DNA of 54,351 nucleotides from Saprospiraceae bacterium (GTDB taxonomy: Bacteria; Bacteroidota; Bacteroidia; Chitinophagales; Saprospiraceae). The stretch covers positions 1 to 54,351 of the forward strand of contig JANQQI010000117.1 in the NCBI GenBank assembly GCA_028285085.1, given 5' to 3'. Positions 7,706 to 17,388 of this stretch are shown one piece after another. A model generated the notes under the pieces. That model was not told the DNA's origin. It saw only the letters and a program-made list of their open reading frames with translations, and did not search any database. A program made the position numbers and the translations under genes. Numbering within the stretch: the first letter of the stretch is position 1; each line of letters starts with the position of its first letter.

Positions 7706-9487
7706 TTACTTCTTCATTCGTCCTCTGACAAAAGTATTAAGAAGCAGGATGGCCGATAGGAAGAGGGCTACCCGGCCAATTAAGTCACCGTATTTGACGT
7801 AAAAGGTAATCGCATCGTTAGTTGCAATGCGGCCACTCAACGCAATAGGCTCGTTGTATTGGGTGGCATCCTGCAAATCTCCTCGTTGATTAATGAAGCC
7901 AGAGATACCAGTATTCGCCGAACGGGCAATACTCCGTCGGGTTTCGATCGCACGCAAACTGGCAAATTGAAGATGCTGCACGTGCCCCGGTGTTAAATCC
8001 CACCAACCATCATTGGTCACAATGAAAATGGCTTGTGCACCATTCCGTACATAGCCCGTTGAGTATTCACCGTAAACGGATTCGTAGCAAATGACCGGAG
8101 CGACAGCAGTGCCATCCTCCGCTCGAAAGACGCCTCGCTCCTCTTGCTTCCCGTAGCCCGCCATACTGCCACCGAGCTGATCGACGAGCGGTTTCAGAAA
8201 GAAGAAAATATCGCGGTAGGGTAAGAATTCTGCCCCCGGCACCAAAATCGACTTTAAATAGGATTGGATATCTGCTCGCCCGCTTTCGATTTGCATAGCG
8301 GCGTTATAAGCTTCCCAGTAGGTGATTTGTCCCGTTCGAGGATCAACGTATTCCCGAGTAGATTCGGTATGCGTTTCGCCGGTTCGGAAGATTCGCCGGG
8401 AAGATACCCCGGTAACCAGTTTCAATCCTGGCTTTTGATCGACAAAAGCACGCAAATCCTGCACCACTGAACTCGACATCGGATTGCGCTGATCAATGCC
8501 TCCAAAACTTGTCTCCGGGAACACCAAGTAATCCGTACTATCCCCTACCGCTTCAGTTGATAGCTGCATAAATCGACGGAATTGCTGTAGTCGACCAATA
8601 TTGAATTTTTCGTAATGAGGTTCGAAATTAGGTTGCACCACAACCACCTCAATCGTCTTTGATCCCTCTTCGTAGCGATAATACATCACCAATGAAATCA
8701 AAATGGGGATCAGTATCAACAACAAGGGGCGGATCGTCTTGCGTAAAGCAATTTTGATTCTTTTGAAATAGTAGTTTTGGACCAGTTTTAAAAAGAAAAC
8801 ATTGGCGACTAAAATCCAAAGACTCCCTCCAAACACGCCAGTATATTCATACCACTGCACCCAGGAAGGATACTGTGCAAAACTATTCCCCAAGGTTAGC
8901 CAAGGCCACGATAGCTGGTGTCGCATATGTAAGTATTCAAATGCCAACCAGAATGCAATAAAGGCCGCATAACCTAAGCTTGGCAAACGCTTACGTACCT
9001 GATGAAACAGCACTAAGGGAATCGCCATGAAGAGGGAATTGACAAAAATGGCAAACACTCCAGCAAAGAAAGCTGTATTGGCTACCCAAAAGGTGGTCAG
9101 TATATTCCAAACCACCATGCTGTGGTAGCTGTACTTGAAAAACAGCCATTTGGCGGGCGCTTCGCGCCAATCCGCCAGCGTTTTTTCCACTAAAAGCAAA
9201 GGAACAAAACCAACAAACATTAAAGTCGTGAAGGGCAAATTCGGAAACCCTAACCATAGCAAGATACCCGTCAAGGTAGACAGACCAAGCAAGCGATAAG
9301 GTTGTGGATGCTTCGCCCATCGCTTTCCTGTCAACAACGCCAGCCCCATCCAGCCGCCCATAAATAAGCCCAAAGGCCAATAGCCCCAAAGCTCTTCAGC
9401 GGCTAATCGACTCACCATGACCCAGCCCGACAAAACGGCTAGAGCGAATCCAATGATAATGAGTGGTATTCTGATTTTGTTTGACAT
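7706..9487 (-). CDS. lnt: Apolipoprotein N-acyltransferase
   Basis: 593 residues from the ATG at 9487 (a TTG one codon upstream is less likely). The first ~260 residues contain about eight hydrophobic helices. A nitrilase-fold domain follows with the three expected catalytic positions: Glu in LVFPETSFGG, Lys in SYLKSILVPGAEFLPY and Cys in VICYESVYGEY. Lnt transfers the third acyl chain to the N-terminal cysteine of lipoproteins in the inner membrane with the active site in the periplasm. The stop of metG... lies upstream on the same strand with 12 bases between metG's stop and this start, so the pair is probably cotranscribed in the order metG, lnt. Confidence 0.94.
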   Translation of the reverse strand: MSNKIRIPLIIIGFALAVLSGWVMVSRLAAEELWGYWPLGLFMGGWMGLALLTGKRWAKHPQPYRLLGLSTLTGILLWLGFPNLPFTTLMFVGFVPLLLVEKTLADWREAPAKWLFFKYSYHSMVVWNILTTFWVANTAFFAGVFAIFVNSLFMAIPLVLFHQVRKRLPSLGYAAFIAFWLAFEYLHMRHQLSWPWLTLGNSFAQYPSWVQWYEYTGVFGGSLWILVANVFFLKLVQNYYFKRIKIALRKTIRPLLLILIPILISLVMYYRYEEGSKTIEVVVVQPNFEPHYEKFNIGRLQQFRRFMQLSTEAVGDSTDYLVFPETSFGGIDQRNPMSSSVVQDLRAFVDQKPGLKLVTGVSSRRIFRTGETHTESTREYVDPRTGQITYWEAYNAAMQIESGRADIQSYLKSILVPGAEFLPYRDIFFFLKPLVDQLGGSMAGYGKQEERGVFRAEDGTAVAPVICYESVYGEYSTGYVRNGAQAIFIVTNDGWWDLTPGHVQHLQFASLRAIETRRSIARSANTGISGFINQRGDLQDATQYNEPIALSGRIATNDAITFYVKYGDLIGRVALFLSAILLLNTFVRGRMKK

Positions 9488-9499
9488 CAAGCGTAAAGC

Positions 9500-11626
9500 T
9501 TATCGGACGGTGAAACCATTGCCCCAGTCTTTTTGAGGGCTGACGAAACTCAACGCCCCTTTTTCATCTTCCGCCATCAGGATCATACCCTGAGATTCAA
9601 CCCCACGCAACTTGCGCGGTGCTAGATTGGCTAAGAGTAAGACTTGCTGACCAATCACTGCCTCGGGCTGATAAAACTCCGCAATACCGGAAACGACTGT
9701 ACGGGTTTCAAAGCCTAAATCAACAGTGAGTTTTAGCAATTTATTGGCTTTTTTAATTTTCTCCGCAGCTGTGATCGTCCCGGTGCGAATATCCAGTTTG
9801 GTGAAATCGTCGAATGTAATTTCCGGCTTCAGAGGCTCACGCTCTTCGGCTTTTTCTGCTTCCAAAATAGCTTCGAGCTGTGCCTTTTGGGCCTCAATCA
9901 GAGCTAAGCGAGATTGATCTTTGCGATCGTGGATCTTCGCAAAGAGTAGTTCCGGCTCACCGATTTTGTGTCCGATAGGTAAGACAATACCACTTTCGGA
10001 TAAAGTCTCATTCAATTGAGCCAGATCACCATCTTTGAGCACTGGCAATGCCAATAATCGTCTTAGTTTATCTGCCGTAAAAGGGATAAAAGGCGCCACA
10101 ACGCCACTCAATACGGTGACAATCTGCAAGCAGATGAACATACAACGTTTAATGGCTTCGCTCTCAGGATCTTCTTTGAAGATTTTCCAAGGTGAAACGT
10201 CCTGTAAATAAGTATTCCCGAAAGAAGATATCTCCATGAGTGTCTGTACTGCCGCTTTGAAGCTATACGCCTCAATTTCTTGCTGCAGGCGATGGGTCAA
10301 TTGCCGTAATTCTGCCAGCTCAGCTGAGTCTTTTAGCTCTACCTCTGGTACCACTCCGTCAAAGTACTTGTTGGTCAAAACAATCACTCGATTGACAAAA
10401 TTACCGAGGTTGTCCGCAAGTTCTTTATCATGGTATTCTACAAAATCGTCCCACTTGAAATCGCTATCTCGATTCTCGGGCATATTCCGAATCAAGGCAT
10501 ATCGCAGCGCATCTTCCTTATTTGGAAAATCTTTAAACGTATCCAGATATTGGTGCTGTTCAATCCCCCACCCTTTGGATTTTGAAAATTTGCGACCTTC
10601 AAAATTCAAAAACTGATTAGCGGGTACATTAACTGGTAGAATGTAATCCCCATGTGCTTTCAACATTGAGGGAAAGACAATACAGTGAAAAACAATATTA
10701 TCCTTACCGATGAAGTGAATTAGCTCTGCATCGTCACTTTGCCAGTAGTCCTTCCAGTCCTTGCCGTGATCCATTGCCCACTGCCGGGTCGCTGAAATGT
10801 AACCGATGGGGGCATCAAACCATACATAAAGTACTTTGCCTTCCGCCTCATTTAAGGGTACCGGAATCCCCCAATCCAAATCACGAGTGATAGAACGTGG
10901 CTGTAAGCCTTCTTCACTATCAATCCAGGATAAACACTGTCCCACAACGTGTTTTTTCCAGGCTTTCGGATCGTGATGAGCCGCGCCTTCCAGCTGACCA
11001 TCCTTAATCCACGTTCGTAACCAATCGGCGTGCTTATCGAGCTTAAAAAACCAATGCTTTGTGGTTTTGAGCACTGGCGCTTCACCACTAAGGGTAGATT
11101 TGGGTTCGATCAAATCTGTAGGCGACAGCGTTGAACCACAGTTCTCGCATTGATCACCATAAGCTTCGTGATGACCACATTTCGGGCAAGTCCCGGTGAT
11201 GTAGCGATCGGCTAGAAACTGATCAAATTTTGCATCGTAATATTGCTCACTGGTCCGTTCTTCAAACTCCCCGCCCTGATCGTAAAGCGTTTTAAAGAAA
11301 CCTTGCGCCGTTTCATAGTGCAAAGGGTCACTTGTACGGTGATAGATATCAAAAGAAATCCCCAATCGTTCAAAAGAAGACTTATTCAGCTCGTGGTACT
11401 TATCGATAATATCACGAGGAGAAATGCCCTCTTTTTTGGCACGGATAGTAATTGCCGCGCCGTGCTCATCTGAGCCACAAATAAAGACAACATCCTTGCC
11501 TAGCAAACGCAGGTAACGCACGAAAATATCGGCGGGTAAATAAGCACCAGCCAAATGCCCCAGGTGCAGAGCACCATTGGCGTATGGCAAAGCCGAAGTA
11601 ACGGTATATCTTTTTGGATTGGACAT
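9500..11626 (-). CDS. metG: Methionyl-tRNA synthetase with C-terminal tRNA-binding domain
   Basis: 708 residues. The class I HIGH motif appears as HLGH in PYANGALHLGHLAGAYLP and the KMSKS motif as FSKSKGWG. A zinc knuckle is present in the connective peptide (CPKCGHHEAYGDQCENCG). The anticodon-binding helical domain follows, and the last ~110 residues form an EMAP-II/Trbp111-like domain (FTKLDIRTGTITAAEKI ... RKLRGVESQGMILMA). This is the full MetG1-type architecture. It charges tRNA-Met in the cytoplasm. lnt follows closely on the same strand. Confidence 0.97.
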   Translation of the reverse strand: MSNPKRYTVTSALPYANGALHLGHLAGAYLPADIFVRYLRLLGKDVVFICGSDEHGAAITIRAKKEGISPRDIIDKYHELNKSSFERLGISFDIYHRTSDPLHYETAQGFFKTLYDQGGEFEERTSEQYYDAKFDQFLADRYITGTCPKCGHHEAYGDQCENCGSTLSPTDLIEPKSTLSGEAPVLKTTKHWFFKLDKHADWLRTWIKDGQLEGAAHHDPKAWKKHVVGQCLSWIDSEEGLQPRSITRDLDWGIPVPLNEAEGKVLYVWFDAPIGYISATRQWAMDHGKDWKDYWQSDDAELIHFIGKDNIVFHCIVFPSMLKAHGDYILPVNVPANQFLNFEGRKFSKSKGWGIEQHQYLDTFKDFPNKEDALRYALIRNMPENRDSDFKWDDFVEYHDKELADNLGNFVNRVIVLTNKYFDGVVPEVELKDSAELAELRQLTHRLQQEIEAYSFKAAVQTLMEISSFGNTYLQDVSPWKIFKEDPESEAIKRCMFICLQIVTVLSGVVAPFIPFTADKLRRLLALPVLKDGDLAQLNETLSESGIVLPIGHKIGEPELLFAKIHDRKDQSRLALIEAQKAQLEAILEAEKAEEREPLKPEITFDDFTKLDIRTGTITAAEKIKKANKLLKLTVDLGFETRTVVSGIAEFYQPEAVIGQQVLLLANLAPRKLRGVESQGMILMAEDEKGALSFVSPQKDWGNGFTVR

Positions 11627-11788
11627 ATCAGTAAAAGCGAGTTGTGGTTAGAAGCCAAGGGAAAATAGTCACGCTAAGGCCTCTCCGACATTAAGTTTTG
11701 TTGGTTGAAATCGAGGACGAATATACGGGATTTCAACAGAAAGTCTGTCGAATAAGTTTCTTCATGCCATCGTGTAGGAAAGGAAGCT

Positions 11789-12349
11789 TTAAAATTGATA
11801 ATCAGCCCCGAGGTGGAATACCAGATTGAAGGTATTCTCCTCTCCGCTTTCTCCAACTTTAGTGATCCCGGGAACTAAACGGGCCAGCAACCCCCACTGC
11901 TCCGTAAGAGCGACATGAGCACCAAGAACTAAGCCGACGTCCAGCTTGCGAATGGATTCGGTGATATCGTCACGGCCATCGTTAACGTGTGCTTTATAAA
12001 GCACCGAGAGCTGCGGGCCCAGATGAATATTTAGCCGACGGCCTTGTTGCCACACGGCTAATAGAGGGACTTCCAGATAAGATGTGGAGAACTTCGTATT
12101 GCCATTTTTCGTGCCTTTCTGGGAAAATAGTAGCATTTCGGGTCGGAAGGCCCAACGTTCTTTGACTTGAATCTCAGCAAAACCACCGATGAAAATGCCT
12201 GTCCGAGCACGATTGTTAGCGCCGGCATCTCGTCCAACGACATTGCTAAAGTTGAGCCCGCCCAGCAGGCCAAAATTTGGGCTTTGAGCAAAAAGGGAGC
12301 TCCCCAGTAGCAGTACCACCAGGGTAAGAATAAGTTTAAGGTGCTTCAT
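11789..12349 (-). CDS. Small outer-membrane beta-barrel protein (PorT-like family)
   Basis: 186 residues with a clear signal peptide (LILTLVVLLLGSSLFAQSP; cleavage likely after FAQ). The mature part opens with FGLLGGLNFSNVVGRD and continues as alternating strands such as IFIGGFAEIQVKERWAFRPE and ends LVFHLGADYQF with a terminal aromatic residue, as outer-membrane barrels do. It fits the short OMP_b-brl_2/PorT family widespread in Bacteroidota. It lies alone between metG and the nqr operon terminator. A 9-bp inverted repeat at 11704-11737 lies downstream of its stop. No specific role can be read. Confidence 0.8.
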   Translation of the reverse strand: MKHLKLILTLVVLLLGSSLFAQSPNFGLLGGLNFSNVVGRDAGANNRARTGIFIGGFAEIQVKERWAFRPEMLLFSQKGTKNGNTKFSTSYLEVPLLAVWQQGRRLNIHLGPQLSVLYKAHVNDGRDDITESIRKLDVGLVLGAHVALTEQWGLLARLVPGITKVGESGEENTFNLVFHLGADYQF

Positions 12350-12414
12350 TTTAAAATGGTTTTTCAGTGTGTGAATTCAGGTATTCTCAAATACCTTTGC
12401 CTTTAGTACAATTG

Positions 12415-12447
12415 AAAAAGGCTTATCCCAAAACGAGATAAGCCTTT
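12415..12447 (-). terminator. Terminator of the nqr operon
   Basis: AAAGGCTTATC (12417-12427) pairs with GATAAGCCTTT (12437-12447). Read on the minus strand, the hairpin is followed by a T-run. It starts 25 bases past the nqrF stop codon. Confidence 0.9.
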
Positions 12448-12471
12448 CGCAAATTTTATAGAATCACGGAA

Positions 12472-13791
12472 TTAGCTTCCGAAATCGTCAAAAGCAATGT
12501 TTTCTTCGGGTACACCCAGTTCGTCAAGCATCTTCATTACTGCTTGCAACATCAATGGTGGGCCACAAAGATAGTATTCTACTTCTTCTGGCTCAGGGTG
12601 ATCCTTCAGATAGTTGTCGTAAAGTGCTTGGTGGATAAATCCAACGAAGCCTTCACCACTTTCATCACCGATATTTGATTTCACCGTCCATTTGTCTTCT
12701 TCCAATGCATCGGACAAAGCAATATGGTAGCGGAAGTTGTCAAAGTCTTTCTCAATATTACGGAAATCATCGGTGTAGAATAACTCACGACGTGAACGAC
12801 CACCGTACCAGTAAGATACCTTACGATCTTTAGTCTTCAAGGTGTGGAACAAGTGGAAAACGTGAGAACGCAAAGGAGCCATTCCTGCACCACCACCAAT
12901 GTAAATCATCTCTTTCTTGGTAGGCTTGATGAAAAACTCACCGTAAGGCCCTGAGATGGTTACTTTATCGCCCGGATTACGCGTGAACACGAAAGACGAA
13001 CAAACGCCAGGATTCACTGGCATCCAAGTATTCGCTTTACGATCCCACGGTGGCGTTGCAATACGGATGTTCAACATGACGATATTACCCTCTGCCGGGT
13101 GATTCGCCATTGAGTACGCACGGAATTGTGGCTCGTCGTTTTTCATCGACAAGTCCCACATCTTAAATTTATCCCACTCGGGCTGGAACTCATCCGGCTT
13201 TTGTCCCATACGTGGGTGAGCCGTGATATCGATATTTTTAAAATCACAAGTGATCACCGGTACATCGATTTGGATATAACCACCAGATTCGAAATTGAGT
13301 ACCTCGCCTTCAGGTAATTTCACTACAAACTCCTTAATAAAGGTCGCGACGTTGTAGTTAGATACCACTTCACAATCCCACTTTTTAATCCCAAAAATTT
13401 CTTCCGGTACACGGATGCGCATATCTTGACGCACTTTCACTTGACATGCTAAACGCATATTTTCAGCAACCTCACGGCGGGTCAAGTGGTTCATTTCAGT
13501 AGGTAGAACATCTCCACCACCTTCATCCACGTGGCATTCGCACATAGCACAAGTACCACCACCACCACAAGCAGAGGGCAAAAAGACATTGCGATCAGAA
13601 AGTGCAGACAAGAGCGAAGAACCCGGAGAAACAACTAAGGGGTTCTCATCGTCATCGTTGATGACAATTTTTACATCACCTTGTGGCATCAAACGCTTAC
13701 GCGCTGTGATCAACATAAAAGATAAAGCCAGGATGACCAGAACGAAGACCAGAACGGCCCAAACAATGGTCATAGTTGCCAGATAAATCAT
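12472..13791 (-). CDS. nqrF: Na+-translocating NADH:quinone reductase subunit F
   Basis: 439 residues, one N-terminal transmembrane helix ([20 protein letters not shown]). The plant-type 2Fe-2S centre is seen as [14 protein letters not shown] with the fourth cysteine in LACQVKV. The FAD-binding motif RAYSMANHP and the NADH-binding [12 protein letters not shown] follow, and the C-terminus ends [14 protein letters not shown]...DDFGS. NqrF takes electrons from NADH and passes them into the complex. It is the last gene of the operon and is followed by the terminator. Confidence 0.97.
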   Translation of the reverse strand: MIYLATMTIVWAVLVFVLVILALSFMLITARKRLMPQGDVKIVINDDDENPLVVSPGSSLLSALSDRNVFLPSACGGGGTCAMCECHVDEGGGDVLPTEMNHLTRREVAENMRLACQVKVRQDMRIRVPEEIFGIKKWDCEVVSNYNVATFIKEFVVKLPEGEVLNFESGGYIQIDVPVITCDFKNIDITAHPRMGQKPDEFQPEWDKFKMWDLSMKNDEPQFRAYSMANHPAEGNIVMLNIRIATPPWDRKANTWMPVNPGVCSSFVFTRNPGDKVTISGPYGEFFIKPTKKEMIYIGGGAGMAPLRSHVFHLFHTLKTKDRKVSYWYGGRSRRELFYTDDFRNIEKDFDNFRYHIALSDALEEDKWTVKSNIGDESGEGFVGFIHQALYDNYLKDHPEPEEVEYYLCGPPLMLQAVMKMLDELGVPEENIAFDDFGS

Positions 13792-13819
13792 ATCTTATCG
13801 TATTAAAACGTTAACGTTG

Positions 13820-14434
13820 TTACTTACCAGCCAATGCAGAAGGATCAATCCCCATCAAGCTCATGAAAGCGATCCCCATCAAACCAGTCAAAATAAAAGC
13901 CATACCTAGTCCGCGCAGTGCGGGTGGTACATTTGAGTAGCGAATTTTTTCGCGGATCGCGGCAATTGCAATGATCGCCAGGAACCAGCCAAAACCACCA
14001 CCAAGACCGAAGGCGACAGATTCACCGAAGTTGTACTCACGTGATACCATGAAAAGTGAACCACCGAGGATCGCACAGTTTACAGTAATCAACGGGAGGA
14101 AGATACCAAGTGAATTGTAAAGTGCAGGAGATACCTTTTCCACCACCATTTCTACTAACTGTACCATCGAAGCAATTACTGCGATGAACAAGATGAAGCG
14201 TAGAAAGGTCAAATCTTGTCCAAGAATCCCTGTCTCACTCAACAGATATTCGTTCAAAATCCAGTTGATCGGCATCGTAATTCCAAGAACGAAGATTACT
14301 GCCAATCCCAGACCGAAAGCCGTAGTTACGGTTTTGGATACCGCCAGATAAGAGCACATTCCAAGGAAATAGGCCAAAACCATATTTTCCACGAAGGCCG
14401 CTTTTATGAAGATATTTAATAATCCTTCTTCCAT
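13820..14434 (-). CDS. nqrE: Na+-translocating NADH:quinone reductase subunit E
   Basis: 204 residues with six predicted transmembrane helices. The start [20 protein letters not shown] and [13 protein letters not shown] are typical; the cysteine in GMCSYLAVS and the one in [10 protein letters not shown] are the intramembrane iron ligands proposed for the NqrD/NqrE pair. It is homologous to NqrD and RnfA. The gaps to nqrD and nqrF are 33 and 28 bases. Confidence 0.96.
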   Translation of the reverse strand: MEEGLLNIFIKAAFVENMVLAYFLGMCSYLAVSKTVTTAFGLGLAVIFVLGITMPINWILNEYLLSETGILGQDLTFLRFILFIAVIASMVQLVEMVVEKVSPALYNSLGIFLPLITVNCAILGGSLFMVSREYNFGESVAFGLGGGFGWFLAIIAIAAIREKIRYSNVPPALRGLGMAFILTGLMGIAFMSLMGIDPSALAGK

Positions 14435-14467
14435 TTTTATTGAAATTATTAGTAGTCGTTAGAGAAA

Positions 14468-15187
14468 TTAGGAGATGTCGATCAATTTTTTGTTCCAGCT
14501 ACGCTGGATCCAAATCATGATCCCAATAATAAACATAGCCGCAGCAGGCAATACCATCAGACCATTATTAGAATACCAACCGAATAAGGCGCTGGTTTCT
14601 GTATTGATCATAAAATCGGCACCTGCACCGATTAATTTCATCTCCAAGGGGCTACCGGCAAAGAGAGAACCTTTTCCGAAAATTTCGCGGATAACGGCGA
14701 CCATAATCAAAATCGCACCATATCCCAGACCGTTTCCGATTCCGTCGAGGAAAGAACGCCAAGGCTTATTCGCCATGGAGAAAGCTTCCAAGCGGCCCAT
14801 TACAATACAGTTAGTAATGATCAGACCAATGTAAACGGAAAGTTCTTTATAAATCGGATAGTTAAAACGCTTCAAGGTCAGCTCTACAATGGTTACCAGA
14901 GTAGCGATAATGACCAGCTGTACAATCATCCGCACTTGCTTTGGAATCGCATTACGAATTAATGAAGTGAACAGACTGGAAAAAGCGGTTACAAAGACTA
15001 CCGCAATGGCCATTACCACAGAAGGGTAAACCAAAGAAGTCACCGCCAAAGCTGAGCAGATACCAAGTACCTGTACCGTAATAGGATTATTATCATTCAA
15101 AGGATCGGTCAATAGCTTGCGCTCCTTCTTTCCGAATAAAGGCTCGGAGGTTTTGACCTTAGGCTCCTGAACTGTATTTTCTGCCAT
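14468..15187 (-). CDS. nqrD: Na+-translocating NADH:quinone reductase subunit D
   Basis: 239 residues, somewhat longer than the usual ~210 because of a charged N-terminal tail of about 25 residues (AENTVQEPKVKTSEPLFGKK). Six membrane helices follow. The cysteine motifs LGICSALAVTS and TNCIVMGRLEAF correspond to the conserved iron-ligating cysteines shared with NqrE. It forms part of the membrane sodium-translocating core. Confidence 0.96.
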   Translation of the reverse strand: MAENTVQEPKVKTSEPLFGKKERKLLTDPLNDNNPITVQVLGICSALAVTSLVYPSVVMAIAVVFVTAFSSLFTSLIRNAIPKQVRMIVQLVIIATLVTIVELTLKRFNYPIYKELSVYIGLIITNCIVMGRLEAFSMANKPWRSFLDGIGNGLGYGAILIMVAVIREIFGKGSLFAGSPLEMKLIGAGADFMINTETSALFGWYSNNGLMVLPAAAMFIIGIMIWIQRSWNKKLIDIS

Positions 15188-15220
15188 GATAAACTAATTT
15201 TCGAATTTTATACTTAAGGC

Positions 15221-15988
15221 TTACTTGGTACCTTTCAGACTATTAAAGAATGGCTCATAATATTTAATCCCACGCTCCATCATTTCCTCGACACCGACTG
15301 AAGTTACAGTCGCACCAGAAATGGCATCAACAGCGTGTGGGTTTTTCTTGCCCGCATTTTTCTTCACTGCAACGGAAATCAACCGACCATCGGTGTTATA
15401 GATTTCCTTACCGATGAAGCTTGCCGGAAATTTAGGATTATCCTTGATCTCCGCTCCAAGTCCCGGGGTTTCCCCTTTATGATCAAAGGATGCACCAACA
15501 ATGGTATTGAGGTCGCTTTTCAGGGCAATGTTACCCCAAATTTCGTCCCAAAGCCCTTTTCCTCGAATGGAGACAATGTAAAACTTACCTTCATTGCTAT
15601 TGAAAATGTAAAGCGGCAAGATGCGCACAGCTTCATCCTTCTTCTTTTCTTTAGCCATATCAATGTTCTCGGCTTTGCCACCAGGATAGCCGCTAGCTTG
15701 AACCTGCTCAGGTCCCAGGCGATTACCTGCCATATCCAAAGCAATTTGCTCAACCTGCTCATCGAAGATTTTAATGATCTCATCATCTGGCAATTTCTTA
15801 GGGTCTTTTGGATTACCATCAGCATCATTACCGAGGTACTCCTTAACCGCAGAAAGAATAGAGCGTTTGTTAAAGATGGCTTCGTTCTCTTTGATTTTCT
15901 CCGCCCAAGTCTGGGAGAGCAAAGCCAAAGATAGGGCCACTAGGGCAGTCATAATGACGACGAATCGTACGACGTATGCTGTATTCAC
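15221..15988 (-). CDS. nqrC: Na+-translocating NADH:quinone reductase subunit C
   Basis: 255 residues from a GTG start; no ATG is present in frame between it and an upstream stop. One N-terminal membrane helix (RFVVIMTALVALSLALL) anchors a periplasmic FMN-binding domain. The covalent FMN attachment motif is SGATVTS near residue 228, with the second Thr as the expected acceptor. FMN is attached by ApbE, which is not in this window. Confidence 0.95.
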   Translation of the reverse strand: MNTAYVVRFVVIMTALVALSLALLSQTWAEKIKENEAIFNKRSILSAVKEYLGNDADGNPKDPKKLPDDEIIKIFDEQVEQIALDMAGNRLGPEQVQASGYPGGKAENIDMAKEKKKDEAVRILPLYIFNSNEGKFYIVSIRGKGLWDEIWGNIALKSDLNTIVGASFDHKGETPGLGAEIKDNPKFPASFIGKEIYNTDGRLISVAVKKNAGKKNPHAVDAISGATVTSVGVEEMMERGIKYYEPFFNSLKGTK

Positions 15989-16071
15989 TTTAATTGAGTT
16001 TTAAAACCAGTGGTTTATTATTATAAGTGAAAGCCCGGTCAATTAGTTGAACGTGGCTCTCATTTTTGACT

Positions 16072-17346
16072 CTATGCTGACTTTACTTTCGCACGTGCTA
16101 AACGGCGGTTGATATTCGCTTGCAGAACGTAGTGATCGATCAGTGGCGCAAAGACATTCATGAACAAAATCGCAAGCATCCATCCCTCAGGATAAGCCGG
16201 GTTCAATACCCGCACAATCATGCCCACAAAACCAATCATGAAGCCGTAAATCCATTTACCGGTATTCGTCGAAGACGCCGTCACAGGATCGGTAGCCATG
16301 AAGACCATCGCAAATAAGAAACTTCCCATGTAGAATTGGTACAACCACGGTACTTCCATGAAGCCATTGGCGCCCCAAGCATTGAGAATGAGTCCCATCG
16401 TTAATCCACCAAGGAGCATACTCAACATGATTCGCCAGCTGGCAATACCAGTGACGAGCAAGAAAGCTGCACCAATGAGAATAGCCGGTTTGCAGCTTTC
16501 TCCTATAGAACCGGGGATTGTTCCCCAGAACATTTGGCCGATAGAGTACTGCTCCAGCACACCATCCCAGCCCGCTTTGGCGGCAATACCCAGCGGGGTA
16601 GCGCCACTATAGCCATCGACCACCGCCATTTGGGCGGTCTGCCCAAAGGTTGATAAATTAAACCAGCTGAAAATGCCATCAAAGAATGAGGTATGGAACC
16701 AACCGTAGCTCGCCGCAAAAACATCATCTGCATTACGCTCCAAGCCAGCAATCCAGACTTCATCACCCGAAATAGTAGTTGGGTAAGCGAAGAAGACAAA
16801 GACACGAGCCAATAAGGCAATGTTCAAAATATTCATACCGGTACCTCCGAAAGCTTCTTTACCAATCCATACCGCAAAAGCGACGGAAATAGCCAGAATC
16901 CAAAGCGGAATGTCCGGTGGCATAATCAAAGGAATCAAAGCTCCCGAAACGAGGAAGCCTTCCTCTATCGCGTGACCTTTCTTAGCAGCGTACCAGAATT
17001 CTATACCTAGCCCCACGACGTGTGTGACGACGAAAATGGGTAGCATCTGGATCAGACCAAAGGCCAGTTTCAGGTGAATCGCTTCGACAAAACCAGTGTA
17101 TTGTCCCAGAGCGACAAAGTGCTGGTGACCGATATTGTACGTACCGAATAAGTAGCACAACTGCATTGCAATCACTACGTGCACCATCGTACGCTTCAAA
17201 TCCATACCATCACGAATGTGCACACCTCCTTTCGTTACTGAATTTGGAGCGAAAGCAAAGGTGAAGAATCCGTCATACAAGGTGTGTAAGAGTGGCGATT
17301 TCTTCTTGTCTGGTTCTATTTTTTTAAAGAAACTTAAAAGTCCCAT
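16072..17346 (-). CDS. nqrB: Na+-translocating NADH:quinone reductase subunit B
   Basis: 424 residues, ten or so hydrophobic helices. The covalent FMN threonine lies in GYSGATPLG. Other landmarks are VTKGGVHIRDGMDLKRTM near the N-terminus and MATDPVTASSTNTGKWIYG near the C-terminus, both strongly conserved in NqrB/RnfD. It is the main sodium-channel-bearing subunit. Confidence 0.97.
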   Translation of the reverse strand: MGLLSFFKKIEPDKKKSPLLHTLYDGFFTFAFAPNSVTKGGVHIRDGMDLKRTMVHVVIAMQLCYLFGTYNIGHQHFVALGQYTGFVEAIHLKLAFGLIQMLPIFVVTHVVGLGIEFWYAAKKGHAIEEGFLVSGALIPLIMPPDIPLWILAISVAFAVWIGKEAFGGTGMNILNIALLARVFVFFAYPTTISGDEVWIAGLERNADDVFAASYGWFHTSFFDGIFSWFNLSTFGQTAQMAVVDGYSGATPLGIAAKAGWDGVLEQYSIGQMFWGTIPGSIGESCKPAILIGAAFLLVTGIASWRIMLSMLLGGLTMGLILNAWGANGFMEVPWLYQFYMGSFLFAMVFMATDPVTASSTNTGKWIYGFMIGFVGMIVRVLNPAYPEGWMLAILFMNVFAPLIDHYVLQANINRRLARAKVKSA

Positions 17347-17388
17347 CGATTAAATTTGTTTTCCTTTTTTAATCAAAAATGAATTTGT